64,000 bases of DNA from an uncultured Lachnospiraceae bacterium (GTDB lineage Bacteria > Bacillota > Clostridia > Lachnospirales > Lachnospiraceae). A program made the position numbers and the translations under genes. The DNA lies in contig CAJTPF010000016.1 of assembly GCA_910578175.1 (NCBI GenBank), forward strand, positions 1 to 64,000. Direction: 5' to 3'. Of the stretch, positions 56,855 through 64,000 are shown in pieces. Each line of letters opens with the position of its first letter. Positions within the stretch are counted from its first letter, which is position 1. Below the pieces are notes generated by a model. It worked only from the letters and a program-made list of their open reading frames with translations. It was not told where the DNA came from and did no database searches.

Positions 56855-56882
56855 CACCAACTCTTTTCCCATTCATATATTA
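56855..56882 (+). promoter_or_regulatory. Candidate sigma-K promoter of dpaA-dpaB
   Basis: CACC (56855-56858), 15 bp, CATATATTA (56874-56882), fitting the sigma-K pattern (mACm, about 16 bp, CATAnnnTA). The -10 lies 34 bp before the GTG start. Dipicolinate synthase is made in the mother cell under sigma-K in Bacillus, so position and function agree. Confidence 0.5.
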
Positions 56883-56916
56883 TTATGGTAAATGATTTAG
56901 TTCTGATGGGAGTGAA

Positions 56917-57756
56917 GTGATCTTGAAAGATAAGATGAACCTTCGTTACTGTATAATCGGCGGTGACTTAAGACAGCGGTACCTTGCTGCAGAATTTGAA
57001 AATAACGGCTATCATATCAATACATTCGGAGTCTGCGGAATTCCGGACGATTCCTCATTGAAAGAACGAATCGACCATTCCGATATCCTTATACTTCCTA
57101 TTCCATTTTCAAAGGATAGACGAACTGTTTTTTCAAATACAGGCGATATAAATATCAGCGAACTGCTTTCCCTGTTAAACTCCCATCATATCCTTTACGG
57201 CGGCTGTTTTTATGAAGCATTCCGGAATAAATGCCAGGAAAAAGGCGTGGCTTTTATTGATTTTATGGATGATGATACCTTTGAACTTAACAACTCGATC
57301 GCCACTGCCGAAGGCGCCATTGCGGAAGCCATAGCCCACAGCGATATCAATATCCATGCCAGCCGCTGTCTCGTGCTTGGATATGGAAAATGCGGTTCTG
57401 CCATTTCAGACCGGCTGAAAAGCCTGAATGCCAGAGTGACTGTCTGTGCCAGAAAAAAATCACAGCAGCTGCTTGCTTATGAATCGGGACATTTCTATAT
57501 GAATTTCCATCAGCTCTCAAAAAACGTGAGTGATTATGATTTTATTTTTAATACGATCCCTTCTCTGGTACTGACAGAAAATATATTGAATAATGTCCAC
57601 AAAGATACCACCATTATCGATATCGCTTCCAAACCTGGCGGAACTGATTTTGACGCTTGTAAATCCCTTGGCATCAACGCCCGTCTCTGCCTTGGTCTTC
57701 CGGGAAAATATTCTCCGAAAACCTCGGCGAAAATCATATATAATTCTATTGTATAG
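56917..57756 (+). CDS. dpaA: Dipicolinate synthase subunit A
   Basis: 279 residues. N-terminal dipicolinate-synthase domain (CIIGGDLRQRYLAAEFENNG) and a Rossmann NAD(P) domain with VLGYGKCGSAISDRLKSLNA (about 150-170), then NTIPSLVLTENIL. Oxidises dihydroxytetrahydrodipicolinate to dipicolinic acid for the spore core. Start uncertain: GTG 56917, TTG 56923 or ATG 56935, all behind GGGAG. Followed by dpaB after 23 bp. Confidence 0.93.
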   Translation: MILKDKMNLRYCIIGGDLRQRYLAAEFENNGYHINTFGVCGIPDDSSLKERIDHSDILILPIPFSKDRRTVFSNTGDINISELLSLLNSHHILYGGCFYEAFRNKCQEKGVAFIDFMDDDTFELNNSIATAEGAIAEAIAHSDINIHASRCLVLGYGKCGSAISDRLKSLNARVTVCARKKSQQLLAYESGHFYMNFHQLSKNVSDYDFIFNTIPSLVLTENILNNVHKDTTIIDIASKPGGTDFDACKSLGINARLCLGLPGKYSPKTSAKIIYNSIV

Positions 57757-57779
57757 CCTTATGGCGGAAAAGAGGATGT

Positions 57780-58367
57780 ATGAATTTATCTGGTAAAACA
57801 ATCGGTTTTGCAATTACCGGTTCCTTTTGTACTTTCGCTAAAATAAAAGGTGAACTTATGCATTTGATGGAAGAAGACGTAAACGTCATTCCTATTTTTT
57901 CATTTAATGCCTATTCCTTAGATACCCGGTTCGGGAAAGCCGACGAATTTGTAAATGCCATCGAAAGCATTACAAAAAATAAAGCAATTCACACCATTGC
58001 AGAAGCTGAAAAGTTTGGTCCTAAAAAAATACTGGACATTTTATTGATCGCACCATGTACCGGCAACACCATGGGAAAACTTGTAAATGGTATAACCGAT
58101 ACCCCGGTATTAATGGCGGCAAAAGGTCATTTAAGAAACCAGCTTCCCGTGGTGATCTCCCTTTCTACCAACGATGCATTGGGAATGAATTTTAAAAATA
58201 TCGGCTCCTTAATGAATATAAAAAACCTGTATTTCGTTCCGTTCGGACAGGACGACTGTAAACTAAAACCAAATTCACTGATCGCCCATACCGACCTGAT
58301 CGTTCCTGCATTGGAATCGGCACTGGACGGAAAGCAGATCCAGCCGATCGTCCGCTCGCCGTTCTGA
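57780..58367 (+). CDS. dpaB: Dipicolinate synthase subunit B
   Basis: 195 residues of the flavoprotein (HFCD) superfamily: GFAITGSFCTFAKIKGEL, then LLIAPCTGNTMGKLVNGITD and the AAKGHLRN region. Works with DpaA to make DPA. The product is imported into the forespore by the SpoVA channel encoded about 25 kb to the left. Ends at a strong terminator. Confidence 0.95.
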   Translation: MNLSGKTIGFAITGSFCTFAKIKGELMHLMEEDVNVIPIFSFNAYSLDTRFGKADEFVNAIESITKNKAIHTIAEAEKFGPKKILDILLIAPCTGNTMGKLVNGITDTPVLMAAKGHLRNQLPVVISLSTNDALGMNFKNIGSLMNIKNLYFVPFGQDDCKLKPNSLIAHTDLIVPALESALDGKQIQPIVRSPF

Positions 58368-58387
58368 AAAATCCTTTAAAACAGATT

Positions 58388-58428
58388 CAGGTGATTGCAG
58401 ACCGATGTTCCGCAATCACCTGTTTTTC
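58388..58428 (+). terminator. Terminator of dpaAB
   Basis: CAGGTGATTGC (58388-58398) and GCAATCACCTG (58412-58422), 11-bp stem, followed by TTTTTC. Also lies just past the convergent asnB stop. Confidence 0.9.
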
Positions 58429-58438
58429 ACATTCTTTA

Positions 58439-60286
58439 TTAAATGCTTAATCTGTATTTTTTCATCCAGTAATTGATCTGCAGCAGATATGCCAGCATCT
58501 GAGGTCCTGCCATCAGCTGTCCGTACCACGGACGTCCGTAATCTTTCTTCTGATGAATGAATTCATAAACTTTCTTTTTATCCACCAGCTGCAGTACCGG
58601 TGAAGACGGATCTTCGATCACTTCTGTCAATGCATCCGCCAGCTTCTTCTCATATGCCGGGTCGTAGGTCTTTGGATACGGACTTTTCTTTCTGTATAAT
58701 ACTTCATTTGGCAGCAATCCTTCCGCCGCTTCCCGAAGCAGGCTCTTTTCCACCTGATTCCTGCACTTCATGCTCCAGGGTACATTATACATATAATTAA
58801 TGATCCGGATATCCGCAAAAGGCACCCTGGCTTCCAGACCGGAATACATACTGGTTCTGTCCATCCGGTCCAGCAGCGTCTGCATAAACCACTTCATATT
58901 CAGGTAAGAAATCTCCCTGCGCCTTGCTTCATGGGCATCCTCTCCCGGAAGCTTCGGCGTTTCCCTTATGGTATTTTCATAGGCTTCATGGATATACCGT
59001 TCCATCTGAAGCTCTGCAATGATCTCGTCTTTTAACACTGCCTGCCTTGCGGTGATATCCATAGACCACGGAAATGTTCTGGCCTTAAAACATTCCTCTT
59101 TGTGAAACCACGGATATCCTCCGAAAATTTCGTCGGCACATTCTCCGGTGAGCACTACCTTATAAAACGGTTTTACCCTGCCGCAGAAGTAAAGCATGGA
59201 AGAATCCACATCCGCCATGGTGGGCATATCCCGCACATCCACGGAATAAAACAGATTTTCAAACAAATCATCGTTATTACATTCCAGATACCGGTGTTCC
59301 GACTGAATGTAATCCGCCATGATATCCACAAACGGCCGGTCCTGGGACGGCTGGAACGCATTGGCAACGAAATATTTATTATTATCCACAAAATCAAAGG
59401 AAAACGTACCTAATTTTTTGCCCTGTTTCTTCAGTTCCGCCGCACATACTGCCGAAACAATACTGCTGTCCACGCCTCCGGATAGAAATGTGGCAATGGG
59501 TACGTCGGAAACCATCTGCCGCTTTATGGCATCTGTCACAAGAAATCTGGTATGCTCCACGGTCTTTTCATAATTCTCTTCGTGCTCATAAGCCGTTATC
59601 GCCCAGTAACGCTGTTCCCGTATACCTTCATATCCATAGCGGAGAAAATATCCCGGCCTGACTTCATGAAGATTCTTAAAAACGCCTTTTCCATAAGTTT
59701 TTGCCGGTCCCAGGCTTAGTACCTCATTCAGTCCCTCCGTATCAATATCCGGCTGGATATACGGAAATGCAAATATACCCTTGGGTTCCGAAGCAAATAC
59801 CAGAATTTCATCATAAACCGAATAATACAATGGTTTTACTCCCACCTGGTCTCTGGCAATCAGACATTCTCCCTTTTTTTCGTCCACAATACAGAATGCA
59901 AAAATCCCGTTTAGTTTATTCAGAATTTCGATTCCATACTCAATATATCCCATCAGTATGACTTCCGTATCCGAGGCCGTCTGGAATTTTCTGCCCTTCC
60001 GTTCCAGCTCCTTTCTTAATTCCGCAGTATTATACAGTTCTCCGTTATATACAATACAATATCTGTTATCATTACAAACGGTACACATAGGCTGGTTCCC
60101 GTTTTCCAGATCTATGATCGCCAGTCTCGTATGTGCAAGTCCATAATTTTTAGCAAGCAGACTGCCGTTTTCATCCGGTCCCCGATGATACAGAGCCGTG
60201 CACATATCGTTAAGAATTTTTTCATTTTCCGGCTGATTCATTCTGAAATCCATAAACGGATTGAAAAATCCCGCAAAACCGCACAT
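58439..60286 (-). CDS. asnB: Asparagine synthase (glutamine-hydrolysing)
   Basis: 615 residues. N-terminal class II glutaminase with catalytic Cys2 (MCGFAGFF), RLAIIDLENGNQPM and YNGELYN. C-terminal ATP-pyrophosphatase with SGGVDSSIVSAVC. Makes asparagine from aspartate, glutamine and ATP. Start supported by GGGAG. Similar in length to other clostridial AsnB. Single gene, convergent with dpaAB. Confidence 0.95.
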   Translation of the reverse strand: MCGFAGFFNPFMDFRMNQPENEKILNDMCTALYHRGPDENGSLLAKNYGLAHTRLAIIDLENGNQPMCTVCNDNRYCIVYNGELYNTAELRKELERKGRKFQTASDTEVILMGYIEYGIEILNKLNGIFAFCIVDEKKGECLIARDQVGVKPLYYSVYDEILVFASEPKGIFAFPYIQPDIDTEGLNEVLSLGPAKTYGKGVFKNLHEVRPGYFLRYGYEGIREQRYWAITAYEHEENYEKTVEHTRFLVTDAIKRQMVSDVPIATFLSGGVDSSIVSAVCAAELKKQGKKLGTFSFDFVDNNKYFVANAFQPSQDRPFVDIMADYIQSEHRYLECNNDDLFENLFYSVDVRDMPTMADVDSSMLYFCGRVKPFYKVVLTGECADEIFGGYPWFHKEECFKARTFPWSMDITARQAVLKDEIIAELQMERYIHEAYENTIRETPKLPGEDAHEARRREISYLNMKWFMQTLLDRMDRTSMYSGLEARVPFADIRIINYMYNVPWSMKCRNQVEKSLLREAAEGLLPNEVLYRKKSPYPKTYDPAYEKKLADALTEVIEDPSSPVLQLVDKKKVYEFIHQKKDYGRPWYGQLMAGPQMLAYLLQINYWMKKYRLSI

Positions 60287-60352
60287 ATAAAATCTCCCTT
60301 TTTTATAACCTTTCTATTATATTATTCCCCGTTTTTTCAAATATTCCAATAT

Positions 60353-61003
60353 TTATTTTCTCATCAGCTTAGCAATATTTTTCTTGTCAACGATAACGAT
60401 CAGAGAATAATCATCGGTCAGCGGTATATCCGGGTCCAGATTTAAAACGATTTCCCCGCCCTTTCTGGCGCAGACTACGTTCAGGTTTTGTTTCTGACGG
60501 AGATTTAACTGACGCAGGGTTTTCCCGATCCATTCCTCTTTTACTGCGGTCTCTATCATCCGCACCTTATCCGACAGCTCGATAAATTCTGAAAAATTAC
60601 CGGCAAGCAAAAGCCTGGCTACCCGCATTCCCGATTCCTTCTCTGGCACGATCACTTTATCCGCACCTATCTTTTTCAGTACGGTAGCATGGATCTGATC
60701 CGCCGACTTTGCCAGTATGAACGGCACTCCCGCCTCTTTTGCCACAATGGTGGCCATAACACTGGCATCCAGATTGCTGGTAATGGCAACGATGACTCCG
60801 TCCATATTTGACAATCCCAGGGATTCCATGGTTTCCACATCGCAGACATCCGCCTTCATGGCACAGGTGACATAGGAAGCCACCTCGTGTACTTTTTCCT
60901 CATCCTTATCCACGGCCAGCACTTCCGCTCCCGCCTGGGCCAGTTCTATGGCAACGCTTTCTCCGAATTTTCCCAGCCCTAAAATCGCATATGATTTCTT
61001 CAT
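60353..61003 (-). CDS. Potassium uptake regulatory subunit (KtrA/TrkA)
   Basis: 216 residues. RCK domain with nucleotide-binding AILGLGKFGESVAIELAQAG (4-23) and acidic VLAVDKDEEKV; C-terminal TrkA-C half (LNLRQKQNLNVVCARKGGEI). Cytoplasmic ring that gates the KtrB/TrkH channel in response to ATP/ADP or c-di-AMP. Ribosome site GAGGAAA. Directly downstream of the channel gene (65 bp). Confidence 0.94.
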   Translation of the reverse strand: MKKSYAILGLGKFGESVAIELAQAGAEVLAVDKDEEKVHEVASYVTCAMKADVCDVETMESLGLSNMDGVIVAITSNLDASVMATIVAKEAGVPFILAKSADQIHATVLKKIGADKVIVPEKESGMRVARLLLAGNFSEFIELSDKVRMIETAVKEEWIGKTLRQLNLRQKQNLNVVCARKGGEIVLNLDPDIPLTDDYSLIVIVDKKNIAKLMRK

Positions 61004-61068
61004 AAATATTTTTCCTCTTTCTAATGCCCAAACGGCATTTTTTATGCAAATATTAAAAACGAATCCGG

Positions 61069-62448
61069 TTAACCCACAGTTATATCCGCGCTCGGGTATT
61101 CCGCCAGGCCATATTTATTTTTCTTAAATCCAAATATAATGGCCATGGAAATCGGACCCACACGTCCCAAATACATACAGATCATGATAATGATTTTTCC
61201 TGCGGAATTCATGGCCGCAGTATAATCTCTGGTCAGTCCTGCGGTACCGATGGCGCTGAACGTTTCAAACATTACATCGGTCAATGCTCCGCCGCAAAAT
61301 GTGGAAAGCATTATGGTCGCCGACATTGCCACCAGAAAACTGATCAGAATCACTGCCAGCGCTTTTCGCATGGTGCGGTTATGAAGCCTTCTGCGAAAGG
61401 CGGTACCATGCTCGCTTCCCTTGACTGCAGACATGGCGGCAATGATCACCAGGGCAAACGTGGAAGTTTTCACACCTCCGGCCGTGCCCACCGGCGAGCC
61501 TCCGATAAACATTAAGATCATACAGACCAGAGCAGAAGAATCCCGCATCGCTTTTTGTGAAAACGTCAGAAAACCTGCGGTCCTGGCAGTAACCGATTCA
61601 AAAGCGGACGCCATGATCTTATCCCCGAAGGCCAGTCCGCCAATAGTCTCCGGATTATTATATTCCAGAATGAATATCAACAGGGTACCGATTCCGATCA
61701 GACACAGGGTTGTGGTCAGAACGATCTTGGTATGCAGGGAAAGCCGGTTAAAAAATGCCCGGGAAGGTACTTCTTTCTTTTTTACCTTTCCCGCCATATG
61801 CAGGATATCCCACCATACGATAAAACCAATCCCTCCCAGTATGATCAGCGCCATGGTTATTAAATTAACGGATACGTTGGTGACATAAGGCGCCAGACTG
61901 TTGGGGCCGATGATATCGATTCCTGCATTGCAGAAGGCAGAGACCGAATTAAATACAGAGATCCAGATTCCCTCCTTCCAGCCGAACTCCGGTATGAACG
62001 TAAACATATACAAAACTGCACCGATACTTTCCACGATCAGCGTGCCGAAGATAACTTTTTTTGTAAACTTTACCAGTCCTGTCAGCGTATTCAAATTATA
62101 TGCATCCTGCATCAAAAGTCTGTCCCGCAGCGTAACCTTTCTTCCCAGTATCAGCATAAATGATGTGGTAAACGTTACGATTCCCAGCCCTCCGCACTGA
62201 ATCAGCATTAAAATGACTGCCTGTCCGAACCGGCTCCACTGTTCATATGTATTCGCCACAACAAGACCTGTAACGCACACGGATGTGGTGGAGGTAAACA
62301 TGGCATCGATCAGCGGTACGCTTTGTCCGTCGGCCGAAGACACCGGCAGTGATAATAATAGCCCTCCGATAATGATAGCGGTCAGAAATCCCAGTACGAT
62401 GATCTGTGTTGTGGATAACGCCCACTTACGTTCCCTTTGTTTCTTCAT
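61069..62448 (-). CDS. Potassium uptake channel subunit (KtrB/TrkH)
   Basis: 459 residues, four M1-P-M2 repeats with selectivity-filter regions TSTTSVCVTGLV, NAGIDIIGPNSL, VTARTAGFLTFS and TIGTAGLT-like FSAIGTAGLTRDY. This is the Ktr/Trk symmetry. KtrB length (about 450) and partnership with a short RCK protein favour KtrAB. Imports K+ (often Na+-dependent). GAGAGG precedes the ATG. Confidence 0.94.
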   Translation of the reverse strand: MKKQRERKWALSTTQIIVLGFLTAIIIGGLLLSLPVSSADGQSVPLIDAMFTSTTSVCVTGLVVANTYEQWSRFGQAVILMLIQCGGLGIVTFTTSFMLILGRKVTLRDRLLMQDAYNLNTLTGLVKFTKKVIFGTLIVESIGAVLYMFTFIPEFGWKEGIWISVFNSVSAFCNAGIDIIGPNSLAPYVTNVSVNLITMALIILGGIGFIVWWDILHMAGKVKKKEVPSRAFFNRLSLHTKIVLTTTLCLIGIGTLLIFILEYNNPETIGGLAFGDKIMASAFESVTARTAGFLTFSQKAMRDSSALVCMILMFIGGSPVGTAGGVKTSTFALVIIAAMSAVKGSEHGTAFRRRLHNRTMRKALAVILISFLVAMSATIMLSTFCGGALTDVMFETFSAIGTAGLTRDYTAAMNSAGKIIIMICMYLGRVGPISMAIIFGFKKNKYGLAEYPSADITVG

Positions 62449-62556
62449 ATATTGCCTCTCTCAAGTTTTTCTTTTTTATTATATGAATATAGTATATTAT
62501 TATAGCCCAATTCTTCGGAAATGCAATGTAAATTACCGAAAAGCCCAAGAAAAAAC

Positions 62557-62585
62557 TTGACGTCAAAATATCTTTATGATAATAT
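62557..62585 (+). promoter_or_regulatory. Promoter of tRNA-Leu
   Basis: TTGACG (62557-62562), 17-bp spacer, TAATAT (62580-62585); the tRNA begins 21 bp further, leaving room for a short 5' leader. Confidence 0.8.
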
Positions 62586-62606
62586 TATCGAGTCAGTATT
62601 TACCAG

Positions 62607-62686
62607 GCGGATGTGGCGGAACTGGCAGACGCACTAGACTTAGGATCTAGCGGGAGACCATGCAGGTTCGATTCCTGTCATCCGCA
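62607..62686 (+). tRNA. tRNA-Leu (anticodon UAG)
   Basis: GCGGATG acceptor 5' strand pairs with CATCCGC before the discriminator A (62686). D arm GGCGGAACTGGCAGACGC, anticodon stem CTAGA/TCTAG with loop CTTAGGA giving UAG, variable arm GGGAGACC, T arm CAGG-TTCGATT-CCTG. 80 nt, a rather short variable arm for class II. CCA is not encoded. Reads CUA and, by wobble, other CUN codons. Confidence 0.95.
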
Positions 62687-62696
62687 TTGTAACGAT

Positions 62697-62723
62697 ACCA
62701 TCGCATTTTTGCGGTGGTTTTTA
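62697..62723 (+). terminator. Terminator of tRNA-Leu
   Basis: ACCATCGC (62697-62704), 6-nt loop, GCGGTGGT (62711-62718), then TTTTATTTTATT. Ten bp after the tRNA. Confidence 0.85.
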
Positions 62724-62874
62724 TTTTATTCCGATATATGACGGCAACCTTGTTATTCCGTTTGATAAGTATGAAATCTCTCCCGGATATATGGGTACAC
62801 CGGAATTCGTAATCGATAAAAAGATCATAAAGGATACTCTAAAAGATGAGTTTAAGGCGATTCTGAATCAGTAA
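62716..62874 (+). pseudogene. DUF3298/RsiV-like C-terminal fragment
   Basis: From the terminator T run onward one frame reads FYFIPIYDGNLVIPFDKYEI then PGYMGTPEFVID to TAA at 62872. This resembles the last strand-rich part of DUF3298/RsiV-type extracellular domains (xFYFTxxGLVIxFxxYEI.PxxxGxPEFxI). No start codon or upstream domain exists; the 5' part is missing and the tRNA stands in its place. Confidence 0.6.
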
Positions 62875-62894
62875 GCCGCATCTTCTTTTCCCAG

Positions 62895-62930
62895 AACCGG
62901 TACACACTGTCAGGATGTACCGGTTTTTCC
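62895..62930 (+). terminator. Terminator after the RsiV-like fragment
   Basis: AACCGGTACA (62895-62904) and TGTACCGGTT (62916-62925) with TTTTT following, 20 bp past the fragment's stop. It is probably the original terminator of the lost gene. Confidence 0.8.
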
Positions 62931-62967
62931 TGTCCCGGATGTCAGGCGGTAATATCATTTAACGTCA

Positions 62968-63492
62968 TCAGATTATATAAAATCCTATAATACCCACGAT
63001 CAGTGAAAAGAAAAAACCGCCCAGAATATCCCTTACATAATGCACCCCCGCTGCCGGACGCAGAATTCCCACCAGTACGCTGACCAGCATCAGCAGGCTT
63101 CCCAGCAGACGGCTCATATAAAATCCTGCCATGGCTATGATCACCACAGAAACCATATGGCGGCTGGGAAAAGACTCCCCCTGTTTGGATTTATATACCA
63201 GCGGCCGGATATCGTATACTTCATAAGGCCGTTTCTCATTGATCAGTTTCCGGAATATGGTAACCGTCAGAAATGCAAATGCCGGCACCGCAATGATCCG
63301 GAAGCATTGTTCTCTGTTTAGATTAAATATGCCATATATTATCATAACGGCATATGTTCCCATCACCAATAAAGGCAGCGTTTTATATAAGATCATAAAC
63401 AACTTATATCTGTAAGGCTCCTTTTGAATCCAGCCCCTCAGTTTATCATACCGGTCCCGATACATCAGCTTCAACTTCTTTCTTTTTATCAT
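62968..63492 (-). CDS. PAP2-family phosphatase (membrane)
   Basis: 174 residues with five membrane helices. The three PAP2 motifs are KLINEKRPYE, SFPSRHMVSV and GVHYVRDILGG. Dephosphorylates lipid pyrophosphates or phosphatidate-type substrates (for example undecaprenyl pyrophosphate). A TATAAT just before the first ATG suggests translation may begin at the second Met (63465). Downstream of the hemolysin III-like gene, separated by a terminator. Confidence 0.85.
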   Translation of the reverse strand: MIKRKKLKLMYRDRYDKLRGWIQKEPYRYKLFMILYKTLPLLVMGTYAVMIIYGIFNLNREQCFRIIAVPAFAFLTVTIFRKLINEKRPYEVYDIRPLVYKSKQGESFPSRHMVSVVIIAMAGFYMSRLLGSLLMLVSVLVGILRPAAGVHYVRDILGGFFFSLIVGIIGFYII

Positions 63493-63521
63493 TTAATGCA
63501 GATTATACCATATCCATACAA

Positions 63522-63556
63522 AAAAAACACCGGAAATCTTATGACAATTTCCGGCG
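63522..63556 (-). terminator. Terminator of the hemolysin III-family gene
   Basis: CCGGAAAT (63530-63537) and ATTTCCGG (63547-63554), followed on the minus strand by TGTTTTTTTT. Confidence 0.85.
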
Positions 63557-63580
63557 TTTTGGTCAATCTCTGTTTTTCAT

Positions 63581-64000
63581 CTATATTACATATAAGTAAA
63601 TGGAAAAGAAGTGCAGTATGCTTCCTGCCAGGACAAAGAAATGCCAGATGGAATGCATATATCTTACCCTGCTTCCGATTCCGTATACAACCGCCCCAAG
63701 CGTATATGCAATGCCGCCCGCCACCAAAAGTTGTATTCCGGCTCTGGGAACAGCTGCGCACAGAGGTTTAAATGCAAATACGATAACCCATCCCATGGCC
63801 AGATAACATACCATGGATACGGTCTTAAACCGCTCCATGTCAACGGCATTTAATATGATTCCAATAACCGCGGCTCCCCAGACAACCGCAAACAACGGCC
63901 ATCCTACCGTACTCCTTAACGCCACCATTGTAAACGGAGTATAGGTTCCGGCAATCAATAAAAATATGGTACAATGATCAAAGATCCGCAGCACCCGCTT
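63581..64000 (-). CDS. Hemolysin III / TrhA-type PAQR membrane protein, C-terminal part
   Basis: Open to the end of the window; at least 139 codons visible. Conserved LRIFDHCTIFLLIAGTYTPF with the metal-binding His region and IWHFFVLAGSILHFFSIYLY at the C-terminus (the two further His ligands). Five membrane helices are visible; the first one or two are beyond 64000. Relatives in Gram-positives influence membrane lipid homeostasis (TrhA). The ATG at 63994 is internal; the frame is open upstream (KRVLRIFD). Confidence 0.9.
   Translation of the reverse strand, partial: KRVLRIFDHCTIFLLIAGTYTPFTMVALRSTVGWPLFAVVWGAAVIGIILNAVDMERFKTVSMVCYLAMGWVIVFAFKPLCAAVPRAGIQLLVAGGIAYTLGAVVYGIGSRVRYMHSIWHFFVLAGSILHFFSIYLYVI

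Overview
The window looks like chromosome of an anaerobic, spore-forming Bacillota, most likely a Lachnospiraceae-type clostridium. Reasons: a sporulation block (spoIIAA-spoIIAB-sigF, spoVAA-AE, and dpaA-dpaB for dipicolinate), a rho-rpmE-yqhQ-prmC-prfA cluster in the order usual for Clostridia, a single-chain 1257-residue PurL, a valine T-box in front of valS, and a ferredoxin-type thioredoxin reductase subunit paired with thioredoxin. Nearly all genes lie on the minus strand. Exceptions are the CDF transporter, citrate synthase, dpaAB and tRNA-Leu.

Layout. 0-1.7 kb: start of cysK, an S66 peptidase and an FTR-thioredoxin pair. 1.8-4.3 kb: AT-rich accessory DNA with a secreted orphan, an IS3 scrap and two small immunity-like genes. 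4.28-12.6 kb: a genomic island. It is bounded on the right by intact prfA and on the left by a decayed copy of the last codons of prfA, so it appears to have entered at the 3' end of prfA. It carries a two-gene restriction-modification system (nuclease-methylase fusion interrupted by one in-frame stop, plus specificity subunit), wrecked IS3 and IS256 transposases, a dead Phd/YefM antitoxin, and an intact AAA-ATPase/RloB pair of the AbiL kind. No integrase was seen.

12.5-31 kb: core genes for translation release, termination, purine synthesis, tRNA modification and transport. 31-38.4 kb: the spoVA operon and the spoIIA operon, separated by a chemotaxis receptor gene with its own promoter. Its product starts with a long lysine/proline repeat. 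SpoVAA lacks its usual N-terminal half and is preceded by a 48-codon membrane microprotein. 38.5-45.6 kb: TPR protein, folC, valS with T-box, polysaccharide deacetylase. 45.7-52.7 kb: a compact four-gene operon of unknown function built around an actin/Hsp70-fold protein and a 1184-residue partner. This is the best candidate here for an undescribed cellular system.

52.8-64 kb: ogt, rarA, citrate synthase behind three palindromic boxes, dpaAB behind a sigma-K-like promoter, asnB, a two-gene Ktr/Trk potassium uptake system, tRNA-Leu(UAG), a PAP2 phosphatase and a partial hemolysin III-family gene. All family calls are from reading the translated sequence; no database search was run.
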